DNA of 64,000 nucleotides from Pyrrhosoma nymphula (lineage: Eukaryota; Arthropoda; Insecta; Odonata; Coenagrionidae). Location: positions 34,837,614-34,901,613 of the forward strand of contig OY754334.1 in the NCBI GenBank assembly GCA_963573305.1. The letters are read 5' to 3'. This document shows, one piece after another, positions 26,171-37,392 of the stretch (position 1 is its first letter; every line of letters starts with the position of its first letter). The notes beneath the pieces are model-generated. The model was not told where the DNA came from. It worked only from the letters and a program-made list of their open reading frames with translations, and searched no databases. The position numbers and the translations under genes were made by a program.

Positions 26171-27659
26171 TCTGCACGGCTGGAGGATCAAGCCCAACGC
26201 CCTACTGCTCATCTCCCTTCCCCCCCTCTCCCTCCTAGCACTCTTAATTCGAGTAATTTTCCAAGCATCGACCCCGCTGAGCAAATCCATTATTCAGAGG
26301 CCTGCGGAGAGAGAGACAGAGGGGTTTGGGCCGTTACAATGTGACGCCGGGAGGAGGTCGAGTTTGGGTGAGGGTGTGTGCCGAGGTTTTTTGTGACCGG
26401 TCTGTTCCGGAGGCGCGGGGAATGTGTGTATGTACAACATGGGACGTTTATGGGCTGGATGGGTTGATTTCAGACGCGATGGGTAGCTGAGCCAGGGGTG
26501 TGGGCCGAATTGAATGAAGGGGCGATTGTCCTCTCCCCCGCACCACAAATTTGAATACAAAAAAATACCATGTCACTCCCATTCTTTGTGTTAAGGTTTT
26601 ATTATTATCACGTAAAACATTGTTTTGTCTCCGAACTTAAGTTAGATTGAGCGAGGTATCACTTCGCCTTAAATTCAATGAATTTGGCATCAATGTGTTG
26701 AAAAATGATCACATCTTTCGAATGATACGAAAATAACAGCCACATACCGTGCCCACTGTTTCTGGAGTTGCCCCAGAGAAACTGCATTTTTTTAAACTAG
26801 TTCATTCTGACGCATTGATTGCGTGAGAAATTTGGTTCGCACACTTCAATGATTAAACAAAAATAAGTTTATAACTCACCGTGTTAATTTTCTTACAAAG
26901 AATCGCAAAAAAATATCTTACGGATGTGAAGGTGTTTTCAGCGTATCGTAAAACATGTTGAGTCCAGTTAAAGCCATATTTTTTGTTAATTACTGAGAAT
27001 TTCAGTCTTATATTATGATGTGTTTTTTAATATAACAGTATTTTCTTCATGCTTCTTTCAGCTAATCCAATTTAAAAATTAAATTATAATATAATCCCTA
27101 CTATGCGTGGAGAAAAATATTGCGCACTTTACTTTTAGACTGTTTTACACGGCACACTGGTCAGCACTGAAATCAGTTTCGAAAACTAGGAGCCAAATTC
27201 GGAAATTAAGGCAGTTTGAGCGATTTTTAATCCCAGTCATAATAGATACCATATTCAAATTTTATTTTAAAATTTAAGTAACTATGAGATTTAAATCCTA
27301 TTTTTACGATGAGAAGCGAAAAGAAAATATTGTAGCAATAATTATGCAAAATAATTGTTTTAAATTTCCGAAATTCTCAGTTACCAACTAAATATACAAG
27401 TATACGACCTTACCAATTTTCTGCACACCGTATGTTCAAAACGCCTTCACCACCTAAGATGTTTTTGTAATGTCGTAAAAATTGCTGCAGTAATTTATAT
27501 ATTTTCAAACATAGTTGAGAAAGTATGCGAACTACACTCTGTCTAATTTCTGACGAGATATAAGCGTTAGAAACTCATCATTTTTTAAATGAAGCCTCTC
27601 TGGAGTGCGTACTCGTGATTTCCCGTGGAAAATGGCAGACAATTTTTGACAAATATCTT
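26171..27659. other. Non-coding; GC-rich edge then AT-rich, nothing recognised
   Basis: 26,171-26,560 is GC-richer and may be 5' untranslated sequence of the minus-strand LINE. 26,560-27,659 is AT-rich with no recognised gene. Confidence 0.4.
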
Positions 27660-27740
27660 TGTGGCGCATTGTTCGCCACAACACGGAGTTGGGCCGGTGG
27701 ATGGGTGTTCGATTCCCAATCGGACGGCCCGCGTTCGTTT

Positions 27741-27815
27741 CCCGGCGCCGGACGATATTTTTTCTGCCTCTCTCCAGAAGAATTCTAGAATGTTCGAGGT
27801 AGTTCCGGCGCCGGG
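27741..27815. repeat. Two GGCGCC palindromic boxes
   Basis: CCCGGCGCCGG at 27,741-27,751 and CCGGCGCCGGG at 27,805-27,815 flank the heat-shock element symmetrically. Confidence 0.7.
27783..27795. promoter_or_regulatory. Perfect three-unit heat-shock element
   Basis: TTCTAGAATGTTC is an exact TTCnnGAAnnTTC array, the HSF1 trimer site. A further GAA abuts it on the left. It lies 42 bp upstream of the TATA box, the promoter-proximal position seen in heat-shock genes. Heat induction is an inference. Confidence 0.75.
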
Positions 27816-27836
27816 TTCGAGAGAGTTCACCGCCAA

Positions 27837-27844
27837 TATATAAG
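27837..27844 (+). promoter_or_regulatory. TATA box with initiator at +32
   Basis: TATATAAG is followed 32 bp downstream (A at 27,869) by GCAGTCT, close to the arthropod initiator TCAGT. The spacing is that of a standard polymerase II core promoter. Confidence 0.7.
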
Positions 27845-27888
27845 CAGGCCATCTCGGCTGCCAGTGGCAGTCTGTACTACGAAGTGGA

Positions 27889-27894
27889 AATAAA
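27889..27894 (+). terminator. AATAAA poly(A) signal inside the candidate LTR
   Basis: AATAAA lies about 20 bp after the predicted start site and is followed by a GT-rich run at 27,917-27,932, as in the R region of an LTR. Confidence 0.5.
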
Positions 27895-27947
27895 CGCTCC
27901 TCTACAGAAACTTCGCAGTTGTGTTATTCAGCGTAGCAATCGCTACA

Positions 27948-28639
27948 TCATGAAAAGATAATGAGTAAGTTTGTTATCATTGGTAAGTTGATATTTTTTT
28001 CTTTATAATGCGGCTGAGTCCATCGAATTTTATTTAATGTGATACCTCACTCAAACCACCTTGAATCGAATTCGATCCGAAGGAGGTTTAAATTACAGTA
28101 CAATTGCACGATTTTAATTGCAGTGCGCAGTGGTGCTGTACCGGCATTTGCTGAGCAACCCGACATAAACACACTGCGCCATATAATTTTGGCATGTGTA
28201 CTTTATGGTTTACAAAACATTATAAACTAGCTCAAGTAGACCACTTCCACTTGTTCACGAGTACATTTTCTTGATTACAGTTCCCACAACTCCTTCGAAG
28301 ATCATTTTAATTGATTATAGAGCTCCGGTATTCTCTCGAAACACTCGGCTCGCCATCTTGCCAGTGATTGGTCGTTGAATCCAAGAATCGGGTGGAAAAT
28401 AAGTACCGTGCTTATTTCTGTTTTCAATACCCAAAAATGAATTTGATTCTTTCATCGGATACGATAACGCCCTTTCCACAGCACGATTTACTGAATTAAG
28501 TTCAATTTCCAGCACTTAAGTGAGCGTCTTGTAAAAGTGGCTTAAAGCACTACAAGAGTGCATTTGTCTTTGAGGGACTCAAATACGCAATTCTGTGAAA
28601 TGTGACCAAAGACTCCTCTATGAAACCCGTTTCTTCTTC
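27948..28639. other. Non-coding, nothing firm
   Basis: A short MSKFVIIG frame followed by GGTAAGT begins at about 27,961, just after the candidate LTR. It could be a first exon but is too short to support. Otherwise nothing is recognised. Confidence 0.35.
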
Positions 28640-29325
28640 TTCTCTCGACTTTGGCCGTCTATACACCACGTAAAATAATCTGTTACATTCTTTTTCGTTT
28701 TTCATTTTCCACTTCTTTTCTTGCTCTCCAATTCTCTCTTTCTATTCGTCCTTTTCCTTTGCTTTCTCTTCCTCTCTTCCAGGTCCAGTTCCAGCCCAGG
28801 GGTCATATTTCTTTTCTTCTTTTCCTTCTTTCGGAAGCCCTTGAAGTTCCGTATCACCCTTCTAAATTTAGTTTTATCCTGCATAATGTCTTCCGTTATC
28901 GCCATCTTTCCATGTCTTTCTTTATCCCTTTGACCCACTGGTCCAAAGGATATTTTTTACTTTAGTAAATATTTTTAACAAAATTTTACTATGGTAATAA
29001 CTTTTTACTGTAATAAGGAATATTTTTACTTTAATAAGCAAAATATAAAATTCGTTTCGTACGTCTGCTGTTGTCCAGTCTCATTACGTGGCCAAAGAAC
29101 TCAACTCTCCTTATTCTAGTCTCAACTTTTCAATCACATTTTTTGCAGACTTCATTCTTTCTCTTCCTAAATTCGCCTTCCTCCGATTTTAGTGGTCCTT
29201 GGATTTTTCTGAGAATCTATATTTCCTTATTCTCTATTTCTTATACTCCTCCTAATCTCGTTAAGAACATGTATTCAGTGGCATAGAGACTTTCTGGATT
29301 GATTACTGCATTGCAGTGCCTAATT
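28640..29325 (-). mobile_element. LINE 3' end relic with AT-rich interruption
   Basis: On the minus strand 29,325-29,045 reads a LINE C-terminal domain: NAVINPESLYATEYMFLTR, ILRKIQGPLKSEEGEFRKRK and VEFFGHVMRLDNSRRTKRI. After an AT-rich interruption (about 28,956-29,040) it resumes with ITEDIMQDKTKFRRVIRNF, KGFRKKEKKK and a basic tail. This is the conserved tail of endonuclease/reverse-transcriptase LINEs seen in arthropods. A GAAGAAGAAGAA run at the 3' side may be the tail. Two stops lie in the first part. Confidence 0.65.
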
Positions 29326-32300
29326 TTGTGTCTAAAACACGTATATTTTAAACACAAAGTGATATTTTCTTTTAGACAGCGGCAGATTCACTTTGCAACA
29401 TTGGTGCGTGCTTAAAATAGCTCAAACGGGAAACACTATGTTCGCTAACTATTCTCAATCTAATTCTTGACACATAATGCATATAGCCTTCAGTGAAATC
29501 TAAACTATTTCATATGTTTAATTGATTCTTTGGCAGATCCTTTGATTGACTGAACCTATGATTCCTCTCCGGTGAATATCTAAATCTCTTAAAATTTATT
29601 CCGTGGATGATTCTTTCCATTGATAAAATACAGAGAGAAGATATGAGAAGAATGGAAGAGAGTTATAACTGTTCCTCACTATAGCATAGAACAATAGAAT
29701 TACCAATTTTAAGCCATATAAATTAATAAACAATGCACAATAACCTTTTCTAAAGGTTTTAAACTCTTTCTCCGAAGACATAATAACTAGTATTTCTGAT
29801 AAAACGGTCACAATTCCATGATGCTACAACCAAAAGTAAGTGCATAGAAAATTACTGACAAAAAATCATAGCGTTTCATATGATGCTGAATAATACTTGT
29901 GCGCGAAATACGTTGGGTGATAATACTTCTTTTAAAAAAGCATATTTTACTTTCGTGTGCCTAGACACATTTAATAGTCTTTTTTCAGTAAAAAGCTCAA
30001 CAAAAACACTAACGTCCAACAGTTGACTGGGATTTAACATTCTTATTGTGCTTGAATTTGAATATGCATGAATTTTTGCACATTTAAACTCTCCAAATCT
30101 GTAATTTCTTTCCAAAAGCAATACGATTTATTCACAAAATTGTCCAACGGACGCTACCTTTAAGCGGTACCTCAGAGTCTCTCGTAAGATCCACTCTAAT
30201 GTTGATTCGGCTATGACTTTGGCCATTATCATTTCCCTTCTTCGATGAACCCTGGACCCCCTACTATGGAGGGACAGAGAATGGTAGAGGGGATAAAATG
30301 AGAGGGCATCAACCACAGTTCGGAGGATATTAAAATATAGGATAAGGATTAGGTTTTTGGATGTTGCGACGGCGAAGGTCATTTGCATAAAGTATAGGTT
30401 CTACAGATAGAATTTGGGAGGAGGAGACGCCAGTACGGCTTGTAGCAGGGGGTTATTGGACAACAGCCATGAAAAAAGGAAATAATTGGAAAAGGATTTT
30501 GGACATGGACGATTTCGTATTATTAGCTACAGTATTATTAGCGTCTTACTGTTTACGCTGTTATTTAGAACTTTTGATGACAAGAAGGAGTTTTTATGTA
30601 AATCTCGTGTACTTTGTATCCCTCGTACCTTGTCACTTCTTTTGCAAATGTAGTGTGGGGGTAAAATAATGTCGCCCTGGAAATTGGCAGATTCAAGTAA
30701 CCTTACTTTGTTGAGTCGAATAATACTACCAATAATGGACTAGATACCGTTAATATTATATATAAAAGAAAAAAATGGGCCTATGATGCTCCCCTGTGGA
30801 ACCCCCGTTCTGTTCACTCGTAGGAGTTTTTAACAAAGGTTAGTGTGGGAGTAATGCTCGGAAAGCGTTATTTCCCCTACCTCATCCACTTCCCAACCAC
30901 ACCCCTACTCGCCCTCTCAGGCCATCTGCGTGACTTTTTTTTCTCGGGACATACATCGGGAATGAGTTCGAAATGATTTTTGGGGAGGCAGAGTCCGTCC
31001 CCCTTATCCGATGCCTCCCAATTTAAATCGTGCGCCCTCCTCCCGGTTGGAGGCGTATTTCGTCCACGGATCGCTGCAGCCGTCCACGAGATGGCGGCAC
31101 TCTTTCCTTCTCCCCCCATTCGCTCGAACGTAATTGTATGCTCTGGCATACGGAATGAGTTTTTTCCACCGGCGACCAATTTCGTTTGATTCGTACCGTA
31201 AATGACGCTGCGGAGTGACGGAAATCATCCGAACGTCCCCTCGTTCTCTCCCCCTTAAAAAATAAATATCGCTCCTCACGCAGTGACGTGAGTGTTGTCC
31301 GTAAAAATTGGTTCCCAGCCGTTTGGGAGGTAATGGGTGAAATGTGCAAATATAGAGCATATTATGGCGTGAATATTCATGATGGAAAATCGTATATCGA
31401 AAAATAATGGAGTGATTCCATTGATGTTGTGAGAAGTTTCTCTACATTATCCTTCCATTTTATTTTTTTGATGGAAAATTTGGTGAATGGCACCGATTTG
31501 ATTATTTCTGTGCCATAAAATTTCTTCCGTCTCGTATACCAACAATGTTTCATTTAGGGTACTACACTTCCCGGTTTAGATTTCCGGGATTTTATATAAT
31601 TCACATAACCAAGCCAATGTCCACATATATGAATTACCCTACAAGCAATTTTAAGCATAAGCAATGGTGATGATTTTCACCAAAACTGGGTCTACACAAT
31701 ACAAAATATTACTTATAGCGGAGGATTTGGGACAGACAAGTTTCAATTGATTAAGCACATACGTTCTTCAAAATGATATGTGCGTTCCGAAGTCCGGTAG
31801 GCATACGAGATGTGCTGTCAGTACTGTTTATCAACAATAATTTAAAAAAAGGTTTATGCAGAAATTCAATCAACTAACCCATCTGCCGAACAACTAATTT
31901 CTGTAGTGACAGTTATACATGATCTCTAGTTGGTCACTGAAACAATTCAATCAATTATTAATATTATTATTATTCTAAAGTTGACACAAATAGATAAATG
32001 GCATAGTTGTTACATAATTTTAGCAATTAAGTACTCGGAATAGTTGAGCGTAAGTCCAAAAATCGTGATGATATCCATTGTATTTTCCTTTTTATTCCCT
32101 GGTCGTCACCCTTCGTTGATATTGCTGTAAAGCCTTATCAGAGATCATGAACATTAATGAAATACTTTATCTGGGGTAAGATTTCAAACGGATGAAGAAC
32201 TTCAGAGAGATATTTGGTGACCAATAAGCCTTGTCCTGATGTCAGCCTCTCTTCATGATCACTACTGTCACCTACAAATTCTTAAAGACAGCTGATAATT

Positions 32301-32899
32301 CTTTCACCAACTTACTCTGATGAATTTCTTAGCTTATCTTAAAAATATATAAACTTCATCGTGTTTGATTTTCACAGTTATCAAAGAAATGGAGATTGAC
32401 GCGTGGAATGTTATCTTATCTTGGAAAATATTAATATATGCAAAATTGGAAATGAATACTGTCAGGAAGGATCAATTTCAAATATAAACATAAGCAATTT
32501 TTTAGAGATAAAAGTAAACCGCTTTTGAAAGGAATGCTGTTTAAAATAATTTTTAAATTTCAGCTCTCATGTGGTTAATACACTTTTTTCTCGAAAAATG
32601 GAGAAAAACACAGCCTCCTAAAGGATCTTTGCCCAGCCAAAAAAAAACGAAATATTGGCACTGTAACAAATTTTGGCTATCTAATTAATGGAATTGATAT
32701 CTTTAGATTTCATTCCAATCCAAAATAATTTATGGAGATACAAGGGCATATTCAATTTGGCCAATAGAATTCTCGGCAAAAATATTTGAAGAAAGTTGCT
32801 AGGTGAATGGTCAATTTCGTGGGGTGTTTCCGAGAGAATCTACGTGGAGTTAACAAAAATTCCTCAGAAGAAACATTTTTTCCACATTTTTCGATATGA
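29326..32899. other. Non-coding; one GC-rich patch
   Basis: A GC-richer patch at 30,870-31,330 holds overlapping frames on both strands but no recognisable domain. The rest is AT-rich without a recognised gene. Confidence 0.45.
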
Positions 32900-33180
32900 A
32901 AAATAATCATCAGCTCTCCAATTTCCTCTCCGCCAATAGCTTCATTCCTTCAGAAATCTCCACTTTGACGTCCTTCATAATTTTCCTGATGTATTCTGAA
33001 TCTTAGTATTCCTCTGTTATTCTTCCCATCCATTTCTCCTTCCAATACAGTTTTCAATATACTATTGTGCTAATAAATGTGTCCAATTAGTTTTTATCTT
33101 CTTATTTTCAGAGCTTACGTAATACTTCCTTCCTTTTCAACTTTTGAGAGGACTGCTTTGCTGGTGGGAGGTCATTTTCA
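32900..33180 (-). mobile_element. Very decayed LINE C-terminal relic
   Basis: In shifting minus-strand frames the sequence reads KLIGHIY, LEGEMDGKNNRG and then YIRKIMKDVKVEISEGMKLL. These are the order and spacing of the LIGH-x-LEG-x-GKR-x-RG-x-Y-x-IMKD-x-MKxLAE landmarks of LINE C-terminal domains such as the one at 44.3-44.8 kb. It has many breaks, and assignment rests on pattern alone. Confidence 0.4.
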
Positions 33181-33806
33181 TCAATGGTTACATTCCTCAT
33201 TCCATTGATTTCCGTAAGTGTTTCTTCAACTCCGTTCCTTATGCCAAAAATTCTTTTTACTTTCACCAAACATTGCATTTGAAGAATAATAACAGCTGGT
33301 GAGTCTTAATTCGTGTATTAGGGACTTTTTAAACCAAATTTTAATAATAGTACATTATTTTTTAGTGCTGGGCAAAACATTTGATCGGTGCTTGTATTCT
33401 CTTGATATGCTTTGATCTTGGTATTTGTTTTATTTTTTTAAGTTGGAGATTCATGTATTAATTTTTAATAATTGAAGTTTGTTTTTGCTTATTTATAATG
33501 TTTTTTTTGTTGTCAATAGAGGCTAATTACCTTTTTGGCTGCTGAAGAGCGACTGATATACGGTTCCATACAATTATTGTGTATGTTCTGTTAATTTCAT
33601 AGGTTAGTGGAATCTGTAAATGTATATGCATTGTATCTCAATTTTGTTGTAAAATGAACAACAATTATTTTCTCTCAGTCAATATAATTGCTGTTGATCT
33701 TTGTGAATTTGGATATTGCATTATAGGCCTGAGGGTGCCAATCAATTTGGTGAAACGTTGATGATGAAAAATTGAAATTGAATATACTAACATTCAAAGT
33801 TCATAT

Positions 33807-34373
33807 ACTTACTTTACTTTACTTTACGCGATCAGGCCCAGAGGACCGCGCGATGATACAACTAAGGCCTTCCATTCTCTTCTGTCCTCTGCTATGTTCC
33901 GCCAGTTCGGCCAGGTTTCTAGCTGTTGCAAGTCTTCCCTTACTCCATCTATCCATCTCTTGCGATGTCTCCCCACTGGTCTCCTTCCTTCTATTGTCAT
34001 ATCCATAGCCATCTTAGGAAATCTTTCGCCACTCATTCTAACCACATGTCCAGCCCATTCCAATCTTCTACTCCTTAACACTCCTATAATATTCGGTTCT
34101 TGATACAGATTGTACAATTCTTCATTATGTCGTCTTCTCCATTCGTCTGTTTCTAAATCAAGGACTGGACCAAAAACCTTCCTTAGTACTCTTCTTTCAA
34201 ATATCGCTAATCGGTTCAGGTCTATTTTCCGTGTGCTCCATGATTGCCATCCATACAAGAGAACGGGACGGATCAGTGTTTTGTATAATCTTATTTTAAG
34301 TTCCCGGGAAACTCTTCTTGAGCTTAGTATTTTATTTAAAAAAATTCATAATATAAATGCCAAAAAAAAAAAA
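33807..34373 (-). mobile_element. 5'-truncated LINE copy with 15-bp target duplication
   Basis: The minus strand encodes the C-terminal domain of a LINE protein: YKTLIRPVLLYGWQSW, then FERRVLRKVFGP, LRSRRLEWAGHVVRM, GRRPVGRHRKRWIDGVREDL and WRNIAEDRREWKALV. The main frame is open from 34,330 to 33,824. The 3' side ends in tandem TAAAG units (33,808-33,827). ATTCAAAGTTCATAT at 33,792-33,806 is repeated with one mismatch at 34,374-34,388. That is a convincing target-site duplication for a 5'-truncated insertion of about 567 bp. Confidence 0.85.
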
Positions 34374-34388
34374 ATTCAAAATTCATAT

Positions 34389-36056
34389 GCTATTACTAAA
34401 ATTTTGGTGCCACTGCACCGAGTTCTTGCTAAAAAGCTCAGTCTAGTCATACACTCGTGTTGTTTTTGACCCTATAGTTTCCACAGGGGATTCACTCAGT
34501 GGAATCCCTCGGGTTAAGTTTTCTGAGAGGCTTTTGGTACACAGCATGTGGTGAGCCGTCCCTCTCTACCGTATAATGGAAAAGGTCAATGGGTTAGTTT
34601 TTAATCTAGTTCTTGGAGGACGTGTGTAGAGAAGGAGAGAAACGTTGGGGAAAAGTTACTGAGTGACGCGGAACTCTTTGAAGTGTGTGGAACTTTTTGA
34701 GGTGCGAAGAGGTTTCAAAGGGAAACGAGGCGCGAAAATTGGTTACGAAGCAAAGATGGGATGAACTGCTACGTCTGCGGAGCGCGTTTATTCTTTCACT
34801 TGGCAATACTCGTAGAGAGTATGATAGTTGGAAGATAATTTAAAGTATTGGAAAAGTATCCATGAAAACTGCGACTGTATAAAGTTTTTGTGTCTGCCAC
34901 CTTATTGCGCGAAACTGTTACCAGCTAATGCGTGAAATTGTTGAGCACCTCAATCGACAGTACAACAAAATGAGTAGAAATTCTGGTACTTCAGCTATAG
35001 CTGCGATCACAACTTTGAGAGTTCATGTATAGCTTACTTGTGCTCCACTTGGCGATTAAAATACGTGTTCCATTAAGAGTAGGTCATCCTGTTTAGTAGT
35101 ATCACAGTTTGTAGTCGATAGCCGTTGGTCGATAACTGAGCGGATCCAAGCTTCTACTCAAGAGTTGAGTAACTCTTCTTCTCCGAATAAATTCTTTTCA
35201 CTTTTTCATTTTAAATCCGTCAATATTTATAAAAAAGTGTATTGGTTAAACTAATCTGTGTTCGTGTAAGGCGTGTTCAAAAAGAATAAATGTTCATTAA
35301 AGAATCAAATTTTGGTTAGAGAAATAAGTCTAGGGGCCGTCCCTTTCCCCAAAGTATTCTGTGTTGTATTTCGCGAAATGACGCTAGCGATTAATCAAAC
35401 CAAAAATTGTTTGGAGAAGTAAAATCATTCACCTTTGAGGACGATATTTAAGGAATGACGAGAAGAACCTTTGTGAATGTTTTCTAAGAAAAATCTGAAT
35501 TGTCTATGTAATCAGCGGCTTTCACAATTCCAACGCCACAAATGTGTGGCATTTAAATGTCGTGCTTGCTACCATTCGTTTGCCCCGCTTTATCTTTTTC
35601 TGTTATTTTCCATGCGCTAACTTTGTAGTGCATATTATGGTTTATTAATAATACTGGTTTTATCTACGTCAGCTTCTCCTCGTCATTGATTCGGATCCAT
35701 TCGTTCCCTCTCTTCAACCAGAAAATATTTGGCCAGGGTCTAAATATTCAACAAAAATATGTCTCTTTTTTAGTTTAAATTGTTGGATTCTTAGCATCGC
35801 TTTATTATTTTCGTATTTTAACTTAAAGTGAACTTAAAGCCACCAGTTTCAAAGTTTCAGATAGCTTCAAACATATGATGAAATATGTTCCAACCATATG
35901 TGCAAGTACATTAGTTGACGAACGGGTTGTCATGGACAGCATACTACGGAACTCCGATAGTTTAAATGTATCTCTTTGGGGAAGATTGGACTGCAAAATC
36001 TATCTGTTGAGCCGTAACTTGGTCTGTTTCTGTCATCAGTACACCACAAAATTAAA
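34389..36056. other. Non-coding, nothing recognised
   Basis: Mixed-composition sequence without a recognised gene, RNA or clear repeat structure. Confidence 0.45.
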
Positions 36057-36321
36057 CAATTGAGGGCCTCAGAGTCAAAGTAATACAAGTGACAAACATT
36101 GTCCAGTGTCACCTGATCACTTTACCCCGGTAGGAACTGACAAAAAGAAAAGTAGCATAAGTGTTCGGCGGATAGATTGCAGCACCATACTTTCAACATT
36201 TGTATTCCTTTTCCTGTAGCTAACTGACGGTACCTGACGGTACCAACTTAGAAAATATGCACTTATATCGTTTTTCGAGATGATGTCACTTGTATTACTT
36301 TGACTCTCGGGCCCTCAATTG
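36057..36321. mobile_element. MITE-like element with 30+ bp inverted ends
   Basis: AGGGCCTCAGAGTCAAAGTA at 36,063 continues into ATACAAGTGACA, and its near-exact reverse complement ends at 36,315. Both sides are bounded by CAATTG, at 36,057-36,062 and 36,316-36,321. CAATTG is its own reverse complement, so it may be a target duplication or part of the inverted ends. There is no coding capacity in about 250 bp. The superfamily is not assigned. Confidence 0.75.
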
Positions 36322-36505
36322 CATTCCTCTTTACGAGTGAACGGAAAGAACCGGAAGCAATCTCCAGTCATGAACGTGCGATGGCATTTGTTTAAGGGCT
36401 ACAATTCTGAAATAAAAAAGCACGACTAAAGCCGCCATATCATCGACTCTAATTGTATCAGATCACCGACTCTGATTTCTTTTTCGATTGATACAGAGGA
36501 CAGAA

Positions 36506-37384
36506 TAGGGATGGACAAGTAAAAAATATATATCGATAGATATCGTATCAATATTTAAAACATATATCGATAGTTATCGAGCCAAAATTATCGATATTTT
36601 GATATATCGATAATTTTGCCAAAACAAGTGGTTCCTTAAAGTTTCACAAAATATATAAAAAATGTTGAAGTAAAATTTGGAAAATTATGGACATGTAGAA
36701 GAAATAAAAAATATTTTATTTTTTTATTTTTACAATCAATTTTAATCAATCAAACCAGTATTTGTCAGATATTGACATCAGAAGAACTCTCTGTTTTACA
36801 TGTTCCCCCGTTAATCTACTCCTGTTGTCCGGTACCACGAAGTTAACTGCAGAAGCCATTATTTTGGATGGAACAGATGAGGCTTGGCATATTAAGTCCT
36901 TCAGCGTGATTTCCGAAAGAACCGGAGTGAAGTGTCAGGAGTCCACCCAAAACATTATTGGATCTGATTTCCTCTCCAGTAGTGGTTGGTCCAGATACTG
37001 CTTCAGTTCATTAGGGACAGAGCCAGAGCTAGGAACCTCTTGCGTAGTAGTGCTAAGAGATAATAGGTGTTCATGTCTGGACCAAATTGAACTTCTATCA
37101 GCGTTTTCTCGTTCTGTTTGTGCATATCGTACTTCTGGAGAACGTTGTCACATTCGCCTATGTTCTAAGCGAATATCATCACTTATTTTCGTGATAGCAC
37201 TAGACACCGCAGCTGGAGAAACAAATTTTCAACGGTGACATGCTAAACAAATATATCGAATTTGTTACTCGGAAAAAAAATCAATTTTTGATATATCGAC
37301 ATGAAAGATATCGACGATAATTATCGATACATTTTAATAAATATATTGAGTTTTTGATATATCGATATTTTTTGCCCAAGCCTA
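36506..37384 (-). mobile_element. Internally deleted hAT with TATCGAT-rich ends
   Basis: The element begins TAGGGATGGACAAG and ends CTTGGGC-type reversed (TTTGCCCAAGCCTA), with both ends running into dense ATATCGATA repeats. An identical 8-bp duplication, GGACAGAA, flanks it at 36,498-36,505 and 37,385-37,392. Inside, the minus strand keeps only the C-terminal end of a hAT transposase, so most of the gene has been deleted. Confidence 0.9.
36776..37215 (-). pseudogene. hAT transposase C-terminus (dimerisation domain)
   Basis: The minus strand reads AAVSSAITKISDDIRLEHRR, stop, then IWSRHEHLLSL, NELKQYLDQPLLERKSDPIM and FWVDS. After a second stop come VLSEITLKDLICQASSVPS and then NRSRLTGEHVKQRVLLMS and DKYWFD. 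This is the ELxxYL...P...W...YP-L...A...PSS...R-L---V...FL classic hAT C-terminal dimer domain. The usual SER/F after the PSS-like VPS is altered (VPSKIM). The BED finger and catalytic core are missing. The plus-strand frame over the same interval is a shadow. Confidence 0.85.
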
Positions 37385-37392
37385 GGACAGAA

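Larger units (their letters stand above)
27660..27947 (+). mobile_element. Candidate solo LTR (Gypsy-like) with heat-shock element
   Basis: The segment starts TGTGGCGC and ends GCTACA, a TG...CA arrangement with short inverted ends. In order it holds a heat-shock element, a TATATAAG box, an initiator-like CAGTCT 32 bp further, AATAAA about 20 bp after that, and a GT-rich GTTGTGTTATTCAGCG run. Promoter, start and poly(A) signal packed within about 60 bp are the hallmark of an LTR. No primer-binding site or coding region follows, so it would be a solo LTR. I found no target duplication, so boundaries are uncertain; a cellular promoter is the alternative. Confidence 0.5.

Noticed and set aside
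27150..27175. CGGCACACTGGTCAGCACTG as a second Transib-like end
   Set aside because: Heptamer is CACACTG rather than CACAGTG and nothing Transib-like follows.
27700..27745. GTTCGATTCCC, a tRNA B-box-like string
   Set aside because: No matching A box, acceptor stem or cloverleaf around it; it lies inside the candidate LTR.
36762..37238. 158-codon plus-strand frame
   Set aside because: Shadow of the hAT C-terminal domain, which reads on the minus strand with family motifs.
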